Of a stretch of DNA of 64,000 nt, positions 1 through 19,200 are shown one piece after another. The notes beneath the pieces were generated by a model. The model was not told where the DNA came from. It did no database searches and worked only from the letters and a program-made list of their open reading frames with translations. The stretch is from Macrostomum hystrix (lineage: Eukaryota > Platyhelminthes > Macrostomidae). The stretch covers positions 18,852,501 through 18,916,500 of the forward strand of contig CATNEN010000001.1 of NCBI GenBank assembly GCA_950097015.1, written 5' to 3'. Both the position numbers and the translations under genes were made by a program. Within the stretch, counting starts at the first letter, position 1. The number at the start of each line of letters is the position of its first letter.

Positions 1-780
1 TGAGAATACTGTGCTCAATCGTTTCACAAATTGCTTTTTTTATCTTCAAGAATTAGAAAGCAGCCCGAAAGCAGCACCGAGCGCACTGATCGAAAGGCAG
101 CCCGGGCCTTGCCGCGCCGTCTCGCCAAATCGTCGCTCACGTCCGGCGCTAGTCCGCCGAAATAAACGAACTGGCGGCACCTCGGAAGCGGGTTCCCGTG
201 GCCGCTGACATCCCGGAGCAGAATCTCGGCCGGGAGATTGTGCGGCACAGTCAGCACCTCGGTCTTCTGCGCGTTCACGATGAGACCGACTCTCGCCGCC
301 GCCTTTGTCAGGCCATCCAGCAGCCGTTGGACGCCTTCGACCGTCTTGGACAGCAGCGCGATATCGTCTGCGTAGCCGAGAGCGCAGAGCCTCTGCAGAT
401 GGCAGCCCGGTCCGAAGCACCGAGTCCATCACTAGTACGAAGAGAAAAGGCGTCAGCGTGTCTTCCTGGCGTCACTACCGCAGCGGACCCCTTCTGTTCG
501 TACCACAGGCACGGGTCCAGCACAGGCTGTAACCGTGCTAAAAGCATGCTGTTGAACAGCTTCGCAGCACAAGCTAAATCCCGCGTTTTTCCTCCATCCG
601 TGTGGTGCCCGGCTTCTTCGGGATTCCGACGATGTGGGGCGCAGGCGCAGAAACTCCTGCCAAGACGCTGTTCATCACGCGGGCCACCTCAGTGGCGACC
701 CTCAAGACTCTTAACGCCTCGACGGCACTTCTTCAGGGCTGGGGGCGCGACCTCCCGGCATTCTGCGAGCGAACACCACA
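1..780 (-). pseudogene. LINE (non-LTR) reverse transcriptase fragment, decayed
   Basis: Read on the minus strand, three frames must be combined to follow a reverse transcriptase. From high to low coordinate: a finger-region stretch IPKKPGTTRMEE (about 590-640), an LLARLQPVLDPCLWYEQKG stretch (about 490-550), a DTLTPFLFVLVMDSVLR stretch (about 420-465), the catalytic box YADDIALL (about 350-375) and a thumb-like region NAQKTEVLTVPHNL (about 235-280) that continues to about 24 and then runs into a stop. Order and spacing match the RT domain of LINE elements (RTE/CR1-like in flavour). Several frameshifts and stop codons separate the pieces, so the copy is dead. No endonuclease is visible; the element is truncated on its 5' side near 780 by a GA-rich minisatellite. 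Confidence 0.75.
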
Positions 781-786
781 ACGTCA

Positions 787-1125
787 TTGCCGGTGAAAGA
801 GGGAGCGAGTTGGAGAGAAGAGGGAGAGAGGGGGAGAGAAGAGGGAGAGAGGGGGAGAGAAGAGGGAGAGAGGGGGAGAGAAGAGGGAGAGAGGGGGAGA
901 GAAGAGGGAGAGAGGGGGAGAGAAGAGGGAGAGAGGGGGAGAGAAGAGGGAGAGAGGGGGAGAGAAGAGGGAGCGAGTTGGAGAGAAGAGGGAGAGAGGG
1001 GGATAGAAGAAGGAGAGAGGGGGAGAGAAGAGGGAGCGAGTTGGAGAGAAGAGGGAGAGAGGGGGAGAGAAGAAGGAGAGAGGGGGATAGAAGAGGGAGA
1101 GAGGGGGAGAGAAGAGGGAAGTCAG
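787..1125. repeat. GA-rich minisatellite, 22-bp unit
   Basis: Tandem copies of a purine-only 22-bp unit built around gagggagagagggggagaga, with occasional gcgagttg variants. It follows the LINE fragment directly. ORFs on both strands through it are low-complexity artefacts. Confidence 0.95.
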
Positions 1126-1851
1126 TTGTGTCTCAATCCATGAGGCCACTAGCACAGGTGATTTGTGCATATTCTAGATAATATGCTGTATAAACTAACA
1201 GACTACTCGTATTATAAAGACAGTTGACAAATTACGAAGCCATGCTTAATGAGGTCACCCTGCCTCCGTTGTTAGGTTGGGCAATTTTTAAACAAATGAG
1301 CAGAAGACTAGGAGACAAAGAGCGAGCAATCCCTTTTTTGGTTTATTAATAAGAGTGGGCAGTGCTAGGAGCAGGGCCATTGTAGTAATCCATGCCTGAT
1401 CCCATAGCTGTGTGGGATTTTTGTTGCATAAGCGCTACACTGGGAAGTGAGTATGTGGACTAAAGCTATTAAATTATTTTACAACCCAATAGCTCCGCGC
1501 CTTGCTGCTAAAAGGACTGGATATTCTCTGTTGCATTTACTCATTTTAGCTGGCGTGCTCATGTACATGCTCTAATCATGTTTTCTGCGTAGGATTTTAT
1601 AACCTCCGTTTGCTGCTCAGAATGGAAGCCACACTATGAAAAAATATTTTTGGCTGCGTTTGAAATGCGCTGAGAATTTTATGATATGACCGACTCAACA
1701 CCTGGGAGTCATGGATTAAAGGTCACATTAAATCTCACTTCACATACTAGAGTACCAAAAAGCCTACATCTATTAACTGCTCTAGATGAAGGTCACATGA
1801 CACTCTCACTTAATAATTAAATAATAAATTGATTATAATTTGGTGACACTT
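1126..1851. other. Non-coding interval, nothing recognised
   Basis: AT-rich unique-looking sequence between the GA array and a SINE. I see no long ORF, no RNA gene and no obvious promoter. Confidence 0.5.
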
Positions 1852-2130
1852 GACCTGCAGCCAGCGAGGGAGCAATTCTGCCCATTTCGCTGACTCCTGA
1901 GCACACACGCACACACAGATACTGTACAGGTGTGTACATCCGCCCTGACTTTATCATCATTGGCAGTGTACACTCTCATTGTGTCTTGGAGGTTGGTCCT
2001 CAAAGGTGTAAATTGAACGACAAGCCCCCAAGCCTTCTCTCCGCGGCTGCGCCCCAAATTAATGTGGCCTCGCCGTGGAATCAAGTTCAGTAACATTGGT
2101 GCGAGAGGCAAACGCTGCCACTGACTCCCC
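1852..2130 (-). mobile_element. SINE family B, copy 1 (tRNA-like head, minus orientation)
   Basis: The block matches, in reverse complement, the segment at 8690-8955 over almost its full length, including the shared strings gtgtacactc, cagccgcgg and ggcgaggccacattaat. In the minus orientation the head at about 2060-2130 reads like a tRNA-derived promoter: a box A-like GTGGCAG region, GCCTCTCGC, and a box B-like TTGATTCC. The body then carries a CA-rich stretch and ends with a GCTGCAGGT-type tail near 1852. Copy divergence is moderate. Family name unknown to me. Confidence 0.75.
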
Positions 2131-2750
2131 AACCTCCATCACTCTTACAATAAAGGTCAAATGAGCTCCTCAAAATTAGCATGGAGTTCAAATGCCCCAT
2201 GTGCTCACTGACTATCGAGTAGGCGAATCAATGAGCCCCTCAAACAGGAGAACGTCAATAAATTTTTTCGGCAATTTTCTGCAGCATTAGTCCAAGCACA
2301 TCATTGTACAATGGCCTAAATTGGTTGGGAATAGTTTTTGCACGCTAATTGGTGTCTAGAAATTAGTTTCAGTAATTTTTTTAGTCATCTTTCTTTCCGT
2401 CTATCGTTCACTTTAGCCTCTGGCCTGTAAAATGCTACCCTATTGGCAACGACCAATGTCCCCCAATCCCAGATCCCAGGCTTAGGTGAGGGGGGAAGAG
2501 AGTGAATCGGTCGGCACTCCCAGCAAATAAGGGGATAAATGCTTGGCGATTCCTACACGGGCAGGCGGGAGAATTGGGAACGAGTTTTCACAAGTTCTGC
2601 ACAGTGTTATTACTCGCACACAAAAATCCCCGTCAGACAGGGAGATGGGAAAATAATTTCACGGACAGTGTGACCTGTGCTTTAAAAGCTTTTTTGGTTG
2701 AAGATTCTCACGCCGACGGAATAGGCCGAAGACGATCAGCTTTCTAGGAA
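2131..2750. other. Upstream region of the ERG channel gene
   Basis: No ORF of note. A weak TATA-like tttaaaag sits near 2681, about 70 bp before the ERG start codon; with no second signal I do not call it a promoter. The 5' UTR of the channel presumably begins here. Confidence 0.35.
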
Positions 2751-10788
<8,038 letters not shown>

Positions 10789-10889
10789 AACAACTTAGAT
10801 TCGTATTCGCTATATACTATATGCTACTATACTTTATTAAGTGTGTCTCTCATTTTCCATGGTTTCGTCGGCAAAAAATGGTTTCTTCT

Positions 10890-11815
10890 GATGAGAAGTT
10901 TAGACCGATGAGAAGAAGTAGACTGGTGAGAAGTAGACTCTGATGAGAAGTAGACTCTGATGAGAAGTAGACTCTGATGAGAAGTAGACTCTGATGAGAA
11001 GTAGACTCTGATGAGAAGTAGACTCTGATGAGAAGTAGACTCTGATAAGAAGTAGACTCTGATGAGAAGTAGACTCTGATGAGAAGTAGACTCTGATGAG
11101 AAGTAGACTCTGATGAGAAGTAGACTCTGATAAGAAGTAGACTCTGATGAGAAGTAGACTGATGAGAAGTAGACTCTGATGAGAAGTAGACTCTGATGAG
11201 AAGTAGACTGATGAGAAGTAGACTCTGATGAGAAGTAGACTCTGATGAGAAGTAGACTGATGAGAAGTAGACTCTGATGAGAAGTAGACTCTGATGAGAA
11301 GTAGACTCTGATGAGAAGTAGACTCTGATAAGAAGTAGACTCTGATAAGAAGTAGACTCTGATGAGAAGTAGACTGATGAAAAGTAGACTCTGATGAGAA
11401 GTAGACTCTAATGAGAAGTAGACTCTGATAAGAAGTAGACTCTGATAAGAAGTAGACTCTAATGAGAAGTAGACTCTGATGAGAAGTAGACTCTAATGAG
11501 AAGTAGACTCTGATGAGAAGTAGACTCTGATGAGAAGTAGACTCTGATGAGAAGTAGACTCTGATGAGAAGTAGACTGATGAGAAGTAGACTGATGAGAA
11601 GTAGACTCTGATGAGAAGTAGACTCTGATGAGAAGTAGACTCTGATGAGAAGTAGACTCTGATGAGAAGTAGACTGATGAGAAGTAGACTCTGATGAGAA
11701 GTAGACTCTGATGAGAAGTAGACTGATGAGAGGTAGACTCTGATGAGAAGTAGACTGATGAGAAGTAGACTGATGAGAAGTAGACTGTTGAGAAATAGAG
11801 TGTTGAGAAGTATTA
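10890..11815. repeat. Minisatellite downstream of ERG, 17/15-bp unit
   Basis: Over fifty copies of gatgagaagtagactct, interspersed with a 15-bp form that lacks the final ct, and with gataag and ctaatg variants. It starts about 100 bp after the ERG stop codon, so it lies in the 3' UTR or just beyond. Confidence 0.97.
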
Positions 11816-12435
11816 GTAGGAAAACAAGAAATGGTGTAACATTTTTACCTTTTTGCCACTTAACTTGAAAGTTTGCATATGCCTTTTAAGTATAGTTTTG
11901 TGTGCACTTTCACAGGAGCAAAAGTACTATAGATCTATCTTACTTCATTGAATTATCTTGTTGTTTTTGTAAATATGCGAAACTTAAGCTGTGCATCGAA
12001 AGACACTGCGAAATCAGAGCAAATATCTCTTTGTTTCAGAAAAATCGTGTGGACTCTATTATTACTACTCTTTAAACTGCTTGAGTAGTATGAAAAGAAA
12101 ACTAAAAAAATATATATCGTGAAACACTTTTCTCTTTAAGTAATTTGCTTCAAATCAAATTTAAATTAGGATGAAGTCATGGGAGGTAATTAGAAAATAT
12201 TTTTTGAATTGGAGCGAATATAAATTTTGATACTGAAACAAAAAAATACAAGAATGTATAGCAATAATCAAGCAAACTTTTATGAAGAGTTGCACCGTAA
12301 CCACAGAAGGCATTGTTTTTAGCATTGAATGCACCTTAACCACAGAAGGCATTGTTTTTAGCATTGAAAATAAACCATTCAATGATTGTGGGAGGGTAGA
12401 TTTAAAATAGAATTGGATTGAAAATAAAGTAATTG
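11816..12435. other. AT-rich intergenic interval between ERG and Gsx
   Basis: No supported gene. It contains a direct duplication of about 45 bp at 12290-12365 (cagaaggcattgtttttagc occurs twice). Confidence 0.5.
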
Positions 12436-12437
12436 GG

Positions 12438-12690
12438 AGTATTAGAAGTTGAGAAGTAGACAGGAGAGGAGAGTGAGAAATAGATAGGAGAGGAGAGTGA
12501 GAAGTAGATAGGAGAGGAGAGTGAGAAATAGATAGGAAACGAGAGTGAGAAGTAGATAGGAGAGGAGAGTGAGAAGTAGATCGGAGACGAGAGTGAAAAG
12601 TACACATGAGAGGACAGTGAGAAATAGATAGGAGAGGAGAGTGAGAAATAGACAGGAGAGGAGAGTGAGAAGTAGATAGGAGAGATAAGA
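12438..12690. repeat. Minisatellite downstream of Gsx, about 24-bp unit
   Basis: About ten copies of a purine-rich unit containing gagagtgagaaatagatagg. On the Gsx strand it lies about 100 bp beyond the stop codon, in the 3' UTR or just past it. Confidence 0.92.
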
Positions 12691-12788
12691 GATTGTAGAT
12701 ACTCAGTGTTGATGAAGTCAGGACGAATCGCAAAAGAATGCAGATCTGAGAGATCTGCAGATAAGATCCCAGATCCCACAGACACAGC

Positions 12789-13916
12789 TCAACTCTGCCT
12801 GGTCTGAGTTCGCCTCTTCAACTGGCAGCATCTGCACTCGCTGTTGGCTTCATCCGAGCCAACCTGTAGCTCCTTCTTGTGCCTCACCCGGCGGTTCTGG
12901 AACCAGATCTTCACCTGCTTCTCAGTCAAGTTTAACCTGTGAGCAATTTCAATTCGTCTAAGCCGCGACAGGTACATGCTGGATGCGAACTCAGACTCCA
13001 GTGATAGCAGCTGCTCACTGCTGAAGGCTGTTCTCAGCCGCTTTGGCGAATTGGTAGCCGCTGGACTGACGGCTGACATCAGACTGGACTCAGGTGGACT
13101 GGTCTCTGCTTGAGGCGGGCAAAACAGTTTTAAATCCCAACCAGCAAACTCAAAATCCCAACCCAGCCTACTCATAAATCCAACCAGCCTACTCAAAATC
13201 CTAACCCAGCCTACTCAAAATCACAACCAGCCTACTCAAAATCCCAAAAAGCCTACTCAAAATCCCAATCTAGACATCTTAAAATCCCAACAAGCCTACT
13301 CAAAATCCCAAACAAGCTTTCTCGAAATCCCAACTCAAAATCTCAGCAAGCCTACTAAAAATTCATAAAATCCTACTTGAAATCCCAACCCAATCTACGG
13401 AAAATCCCAAAAATCCCAATTAGCCTAGTCATAATCCCAAAATCCTAAACTAAATCCATTACATCGTCCTCTTAATCCCACAATCTGATTCTTAATCCCC
13501 CTAATCCCCTAATCGACATAGAAATGAATGATACAAAAATGATTTCCAAATTTCAAAGCCTCAGACTCACCATCATGTCGCATTGGCGATAAAATTCCAA
13601 CTTCAAGATCTCTTTTCGAAATCGATTCCAAAGCCTCTTGATTGCCCATAACTTGCTGCTGCTGCTGCAACTGGGGCGGCGGCAGAAGGTACGACGGCTG
13701 CAGGAATCTTCCACCTGGCAGTGGCAAGAAAGGCAACCCCATCAAGCAATGAGCCCGGAGCTGCTGCTGCTGCTGCGGCGTCAGCGGAGGAAGCAGTGGC
13801 GGCAGAACCGGAGCACCAAACGGTGGCCTGAGCATCGGCCTCAGGCCCAGTTTGGACTCCAGCAGGCTGTCAACTAGAAAGCTTCTGGATGAGGATGAGC
13901 TGCAGGACGATGTCAT
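12789..13916 (-). CDS. Gsx: Gsx (ParaHox) homeodomain transcription factor, two exons
   Basis: Nuclear DNA-binding regulator of the ParaHox class (vertebrate GSX1/2, fly ind), which patterns neural tissue in other animals. Exon 1 is 13571-13916 and exon 2 is 12789-13105; the junction is phase 1 and gives 220 residues. The N terminus has the Gsx motif [10 protein letters not shown]. Residues about 136-195 are the homeodomain, with the Gsx-typical [17 protein letters not shown] stretch, [18 protein letters not shown] in helix 3, Gln at position 50 and Asn at 51. After it comes a Cys-rich tail ([10 protein letters not shown]) comparable to the short basic/Cys tail of Gsx proteins. The middle is rich in Pro, Leu and Gln. 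No hexapeptide is obvious. The intron (13106-13570) is full of degenerate tandem repeats. Assignment to Gsx over other Antennapedia-class genes rests on the N-terminal motif plus [13 protein letters not shown]. Confidence 0.95.
13140..13500. repeat. Degenerate tandem repeat filling the Gsx intron, about 20-bp unit
   Basis: Imperfect copies of an aaaatcccaaccagcctactc-like unit fading to aatccc repeats. It looks older and more eroded than the other arrays in the window. Confidence 0.85.
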
Positions 13917-14204
13917 TTTTTAGGTGACTTTCTTTTGAATGAGAAACTTGTCAAATTATCTGTTTTAATAGATTACCTAATTCCATGGTTACAATATAGA
14001 GCACACATTTATGAATATTCACGCGAAACCAGCTGTTTGGACAGCCAATAAAATTATTTTAAAGATCAAACGGCAAACATAAGGCTGCCTTAATAGGCTC
14101 AGACAGGATCCTAAAAAAGACAATAGAGGACCAGGCTTAGACTTGGAGAGTGAAGAAGAGGATCCACTACAACAGACAGGTGAGGAATGTGGCAGGTCAG
14201 AAAT

Positions 14205-14900
14205 GAGACACAGGATGAGAGATGAGATGGGAGAGATGAGACAGGGGAGAGATGAGACAGGGGAGAGATCAGACAGGGGAGAGATGAGACAGGGGAGAGA
14301 TGAGACACGGGGGAGATGAGACAGGGGAGAGATAAGACAGGGGGGAGATGAGACACGGGGGAGATGAGACACGGGGGAGATGAGACAGGGGAGAGATGAG
14401 ACACGGGGGAGATGAGACAGGGGAGAGATAAGACAGGGGAGAGATGAGACACGGGAGAGATGAGACACGGGGGAGATGAGACACGGGGGAGATGAGACAG
14501 GGGAGAGATGAGACACGGGGGAGATGAGACACGGGGGGAGATGAGACAAGGGGGAGATGAGACACGGGGGAGATGAGACACGGGGGAGATGAGACAGGGG
14601 AGAGATGAGACACGGGGGAGATGAGACAGGGGAGAGATAAGACAGGGGGGAGATGAGACACGGGGGAGATGAGACACGGGGGAGATGAGACAGGGGAGAG
14701 ATGAGACACGGGGGAGATGAGACAGGGGAGAGATAAGACAGGGGAGAGATGAGACAGGGGAGAGATGAAACAGGGGAGAGATCAGACAGGGGAGAGATGA
14801 GACACGGGGGAGATGAGACAGGGGAGAGATAAGACAGGGGAGAGATGAGACACTGGAGAGATGAGACACTGGAGAGATGAGAAAGAGGAGAGATGAGACA
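14205..14900. repeat. Minisatellite upstream of Gsx, 17-bp unit
   Basis: About forty copies of gggagatgagacacggg and gagagatgagacagggg variants, about 290 bp upstream of the Gsx start. Minus-strand ORFs reading Ser-His-Leu-Pro-Arg-Val-Ser are array artefacts. Confidence 0.96.
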
Positions 14901-16185
14901 CGGGAGATAATTTAAGCTTTCTCAACAGCTTGACGACAGCCACAGCCACGCTATATGTTGCAATGCAATAAAACAGACATTGGTTTATTGTTTCACGCAG
15001 CTAAACAAAGGTAGCTATGCTTTGTCTCATAGCCTAGGTACCACCTGTCAAGCTATTGAATAAGTTTGCAAGCGAGTAACCTTTTCTAAAACTTTTGCAC
15101 AAGTATCAATTGCTTCTGTATTTTATTTTATTCTTCAAAAATAATAGAAACTATTTAACTAAAAGAGTCACAAAGGAAAACGCGAACAATGGGATTTATT
15201 TCTAAAATAGTCACTTCTTAAACGCTTTTTGTTTGCAGTTAATCTAAAAGATTTTTTCAACCATGAACTGTTTAGCAAATAAGTGAAGTTTCTTTCAATA
15301 ACTTACATATGATTGTTTTCAGGTTCTAAGGAAATTAAGTCGCTTTTTTAACAAAACTTTAAAACAAAAGCCTTTGTTTTTTCAGTGGCCAACAAAACAG
15401 CTGCTGCTGCTGCTGCTGCAACCTGCAAGTCACCCCTAAGTGACTGTTGAAAGGCTATTTATCAATTGGTGCTTCACTGTGCATTGTTAAGCAGTGTTAC
15501 AGAATCACTGTCAGTTGGTTATGGTGAATTCTTGATAAATATAATTTTCTTAAACAAAAAAATACGAAATAAAGTCGGTGACACTGACTGTTTCCAATAG
15601 CTGGGCATCTAGTTTGACCCTTAATTCTGGTATAGTTGATTTCATATCCGCAATTAGCTACTGAGTAGTAACATATAGTAGTGTCACAATGATCCGCATT
15701 TGTACAATAATAAAATAAATTGTCAATGCAATATAATCAACATTAATGGCCGACATGAATGAAATTTTCTAGCATAAAAATATGCCTAAATTGGTGGTTG
15801 GTGATTCGTTATCATTTTTTAAGACCTTGCCTTGTTGTTTATTGTCGTCAGACATTTAAATCAAACAAATAAAGAAAGCTTGTTTGTAAAGAAAAAACAA
15901 AGCGACAAACAAGGTGAAGAACATTTTTACGTGTCACAAACCTGCCACATTTGTTTACCATTTCAGCTGGGCAAGTCAAGCAAGGCGTCTCAAATTCTGC
16001 TAATATAGTTTTTTATAGTACGACTCGTAGTTGCTTTTTTGCTTGAGGTCAGACAACAAAAACCCAACATAGAGATTAGAGAGATATGCTACAATGGCAC
16101 AGTAATGCCACAGACTCAAGCCAGTTAAGGCAGTTTTACACAAGTCTCACATCTATGTGAGAACAGTAAGCAGACATTTCTCGTG
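14901..16185. other. Intergenic region between Gsx and the small heat-shock gene
   Basis: AT-rich, non-repetitive apart from a short (ctg)n run near 15400. No supported ORF. It should hold the divergent upstream regulatory sequences of both genes. I looked for clean heat-shock elements (alternating GAA/TTC at 2-nt spacing) and found none I would defend. Confidence 0.5.
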
Positions 16186-16195
16186 TATATAAATA
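16186..16195 (+). promoter_or_regulatory. TATA box of the dual alpha-crystallin gene
   Basis: A tatataaata motif lies 86 bp before the ATG at 16281. A transcription start about 30 bp downstream would leave a 5' UTR of roughly 60 nt, a usual arrangement for a heat-shock gene. Supported by motif and position only. Confidence 0.55.
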
Positions 16196-16280
16196 ACTCA
16201 GTACAGGCTAACACAGCAACACACAATCTGCCTTCAACAAGCCCATCTAAATACAACAGAAAAAGACAACATTCAAACAA

Positions 16281-19200
16281 ATGTCTAGCGAAGCTACCAC
16301 AACAACAGCTGCGGGCAGATCGCCTAGTCCCAGATTGAGTCCGCGAATTGTGGAAGGTAAGAATTACAGTTCTGCATGATCAGTGTGCAGTTCTTGATTC
16401 GTTTTGTTAATTCCCACAGTTTTCTGAATTTCGCAGTGTATCTCACCCTAGAATCTCACAGTGTGTATCTCACCCTAGAATCTCACAGTGTGTATCTCAA
16501 CCTAGAATCTCACAGTGTGTATCTCACCCTAGAATCTCACAGTGTGTATCTCACCCTAGAATCTCACAGTGTGTATCTCACCCTAGAATCTCACAGTGTG
16601 TATCTCACCCTAGAATCTCACAGTGTGTATCTCACCCTAGAATCTCACAGTGTGTATCTCACCCTAGAATCTCACAGTGTGTATCTCACCCTAGAATCTC
16701 ACAGTGTGTATCTCACCCTAGAATCTCACAGTGTGTATCTCACCCTAGAATCTCGCAGTGTGTATCTCACCCTAGAATCTCACAGTGTGTATCTCTCACC
16801 CTAGAATCTCACAGTGTGTATCTCACCCTAGAATATCACAGTGCGTATCTCACCCTAGAATCTCACAGTGTGTATCTCACCCTAGAATCTCACAGTGTGT
16901 ATCTCACCCTAGAATCTCACAGTGTGTATCTCACCCTAGAATCTCACAGTGTGTATCTCACCCTAGAATCTCACAGTGTGTATCTCACCCTAGAATCTCA
17001 CAGTGTGTATCTCACCCTAGAATCTCACAGTGTGTATCTCACCCTAGAATCTCGCAGTGTGTATCTCACCCTAGAATCTCACAGTGTGTATCTCACCCTA
17101 GAATCTCGCAGTGTGTATCTCACCCTAGAATCTCACAGTGTGTATCTCACCCTAGAATCTCACAGTGTGTATCTCACCCTAGAATCTCGCAGTGTGTATC
17201 TCACCCTAGAATCTCACAGTGTGTATCTCACCCTAGAATCTCGCAGTGTGTATCTCACCCTAGAATCTCACAGTGTGTATCTCACCCTAGAATCTCACCC
17301 TTTATCCGAACGCCCTTAATGCCCCTGCTTGACCTGGGTTAGCTGTTAACACGCATGCAATAGTTTTGTGTATATGCCCTCAGCAACTGCCAGTGGGCTG
17401 ACTAATATATGTGATTGTGCGTGTATTTCGGAGGGCAAGACTTTGACTAGTCGAAAATCCAGAAACCCTCGGTAAGCAAGCTTGAATACCAAATCTGGAC
17501 TGCTGCGTACATTGCGTATTAGAGAGATGAAAAAGTAGGTAGACAGCAGTCAGTTGGTCAGAGGGCAAGAGGGTTAGAGAGGAACCAGTGGGACAGATAT
17601 ATAAATAGACGAGCATTGTCGGTTTAGTTCCGAACTTAAGTTCGACTTTTTGTGCGACAAAAAACACTAAACAGAATTGTTAGATTTCTTGGAAATCTAT
17701 GGGTGAGTTGCTGAGCTAACTGTTTCTTGCGATCCACTGCGAAATTTATTTGATTAATAATTTAAGGAGCCGATAACCCTCCAGAGCTTTTGGGAGTGAA
17801 AACTGACCTACTGTAAAATTCTGGTGTCAGAAGACACCCCACTGAAGGATTCAGGGGTAGAAGACACCCCACTGAAGGATTCAGGGGTAGAAGACACCCC
17901 ACTGAAGGATTCAGGGGTAGAAGACACCCCACTGAAGGATTCAGGGGTAGAAGACACCCCACTGAAGGATTCAGGGGTAGAAGACACCCCACTGAAGGAT
18001 TCAGGGGTAGAAGACACCCCACTGAAGGATTCAGGGGTAGAAGACACCCCACTGAAGGATTCAGGGGTAGAAGACACCCCACTGAAGGATTCAGGGGTAG
18101 AAGACACCCCACTGAAGGATTCAGGGGGTAGAAGACACCTCACTCAAGGGGGTAGAAGACACCCCACTGAAGGATTCAGGGGTAGAAGACACCTCACTCA
18201 AGGGGGTAGAAGACACCCCACTGAAGGATTCAGGGGTAGAAGACACCTCACTCAAGGGGGTAGAAGACACCCCACTGAAGGATTCAGGGGTAGAAGGGTA
18301 GAAGACACCCCATTTATCTATTAGTAGGCTAGCTTCTACACAGCGGTTTGTTCAAAAAAACAGTTTAGTTAACTCGTTTAACCAGTCCAATGCTAGTTAG
18401 CATGCGACATATAATAAAGTTCTAATTGAACCCATATTAATTAGTTCGTTTTTCTATTTCTATTTGCGCAAATAAGTCTGTAGTCAAATGGACTGGTTTA
18501 GGCCAGCCTAGAATGGAAGAGCAGCTAGCGTGGTACACACACAGGTGGACGGCTTGGTTAGACTAGTAGTTATAAGATTTTGTTTGCTATTTTGCGAGCA
18601 TGTTTTAAACTGCTCACATATTCTAATATTTTCCTTTCTATATTTAAAAGTCTTATAATTAAAGACATCTCACAAACCCACCCCAAAAAATCACTCCTCG
18701 GATCACCCACCCCAATAAAATCACCCACCCCTATAAAATCACTCCTCGCATCACCCACACCTATAAAATCACTCCTCGCATCACCCACACCTATAAAATC
18801 ACTCCTCGCATCACCCACACCTATAAAATCACTCCTCGCATCACCCACCCCTATAAAATCACTCCTCGCATCACCCACCTCTATAAAATCACTCCTCGCA
18901 TCACTCACCCCAATAAAATCACCCACCCCAAAAAATCACACCTCGCATCACCCGCCCCAAAAAATCACTCCTCACATCACTCACCCCAATAAAATCACCC
19001 ACCCCAAAAAATCACACCTCGCATCACCCACCCCTATAAAATCACCCACCCCAAAAAATCACACTTCGCATCACCCACCCCTATAAAATCACTCCTCGCA
19101 TCACCCACCCCTATAAAATCACCCACCCCAAAAAATCACACCTCGCATCACCCGCCCCAATTAAAATCACACCTCGCATCACGGCCAACACCAAATCGCG

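Noticed and set aside
15395-15425. (ctg)n run as part of a coding poly-Gln exon
   Set aside because: Surrounding frames are closed on both strands and no splice sites fit.
16435-17300. Interstitial telomeric repeats (ccctag core)
   Set aside because: The unit is 27 bp and contains ccctaga only once; it is not a run of hexamers.
16376-17342. Three long ORFs across the 27-bp array
   Set aside because: They exist because the unit length is a multiple of three and lacks stops; the region is a phase-1 intron between well-supported exons.
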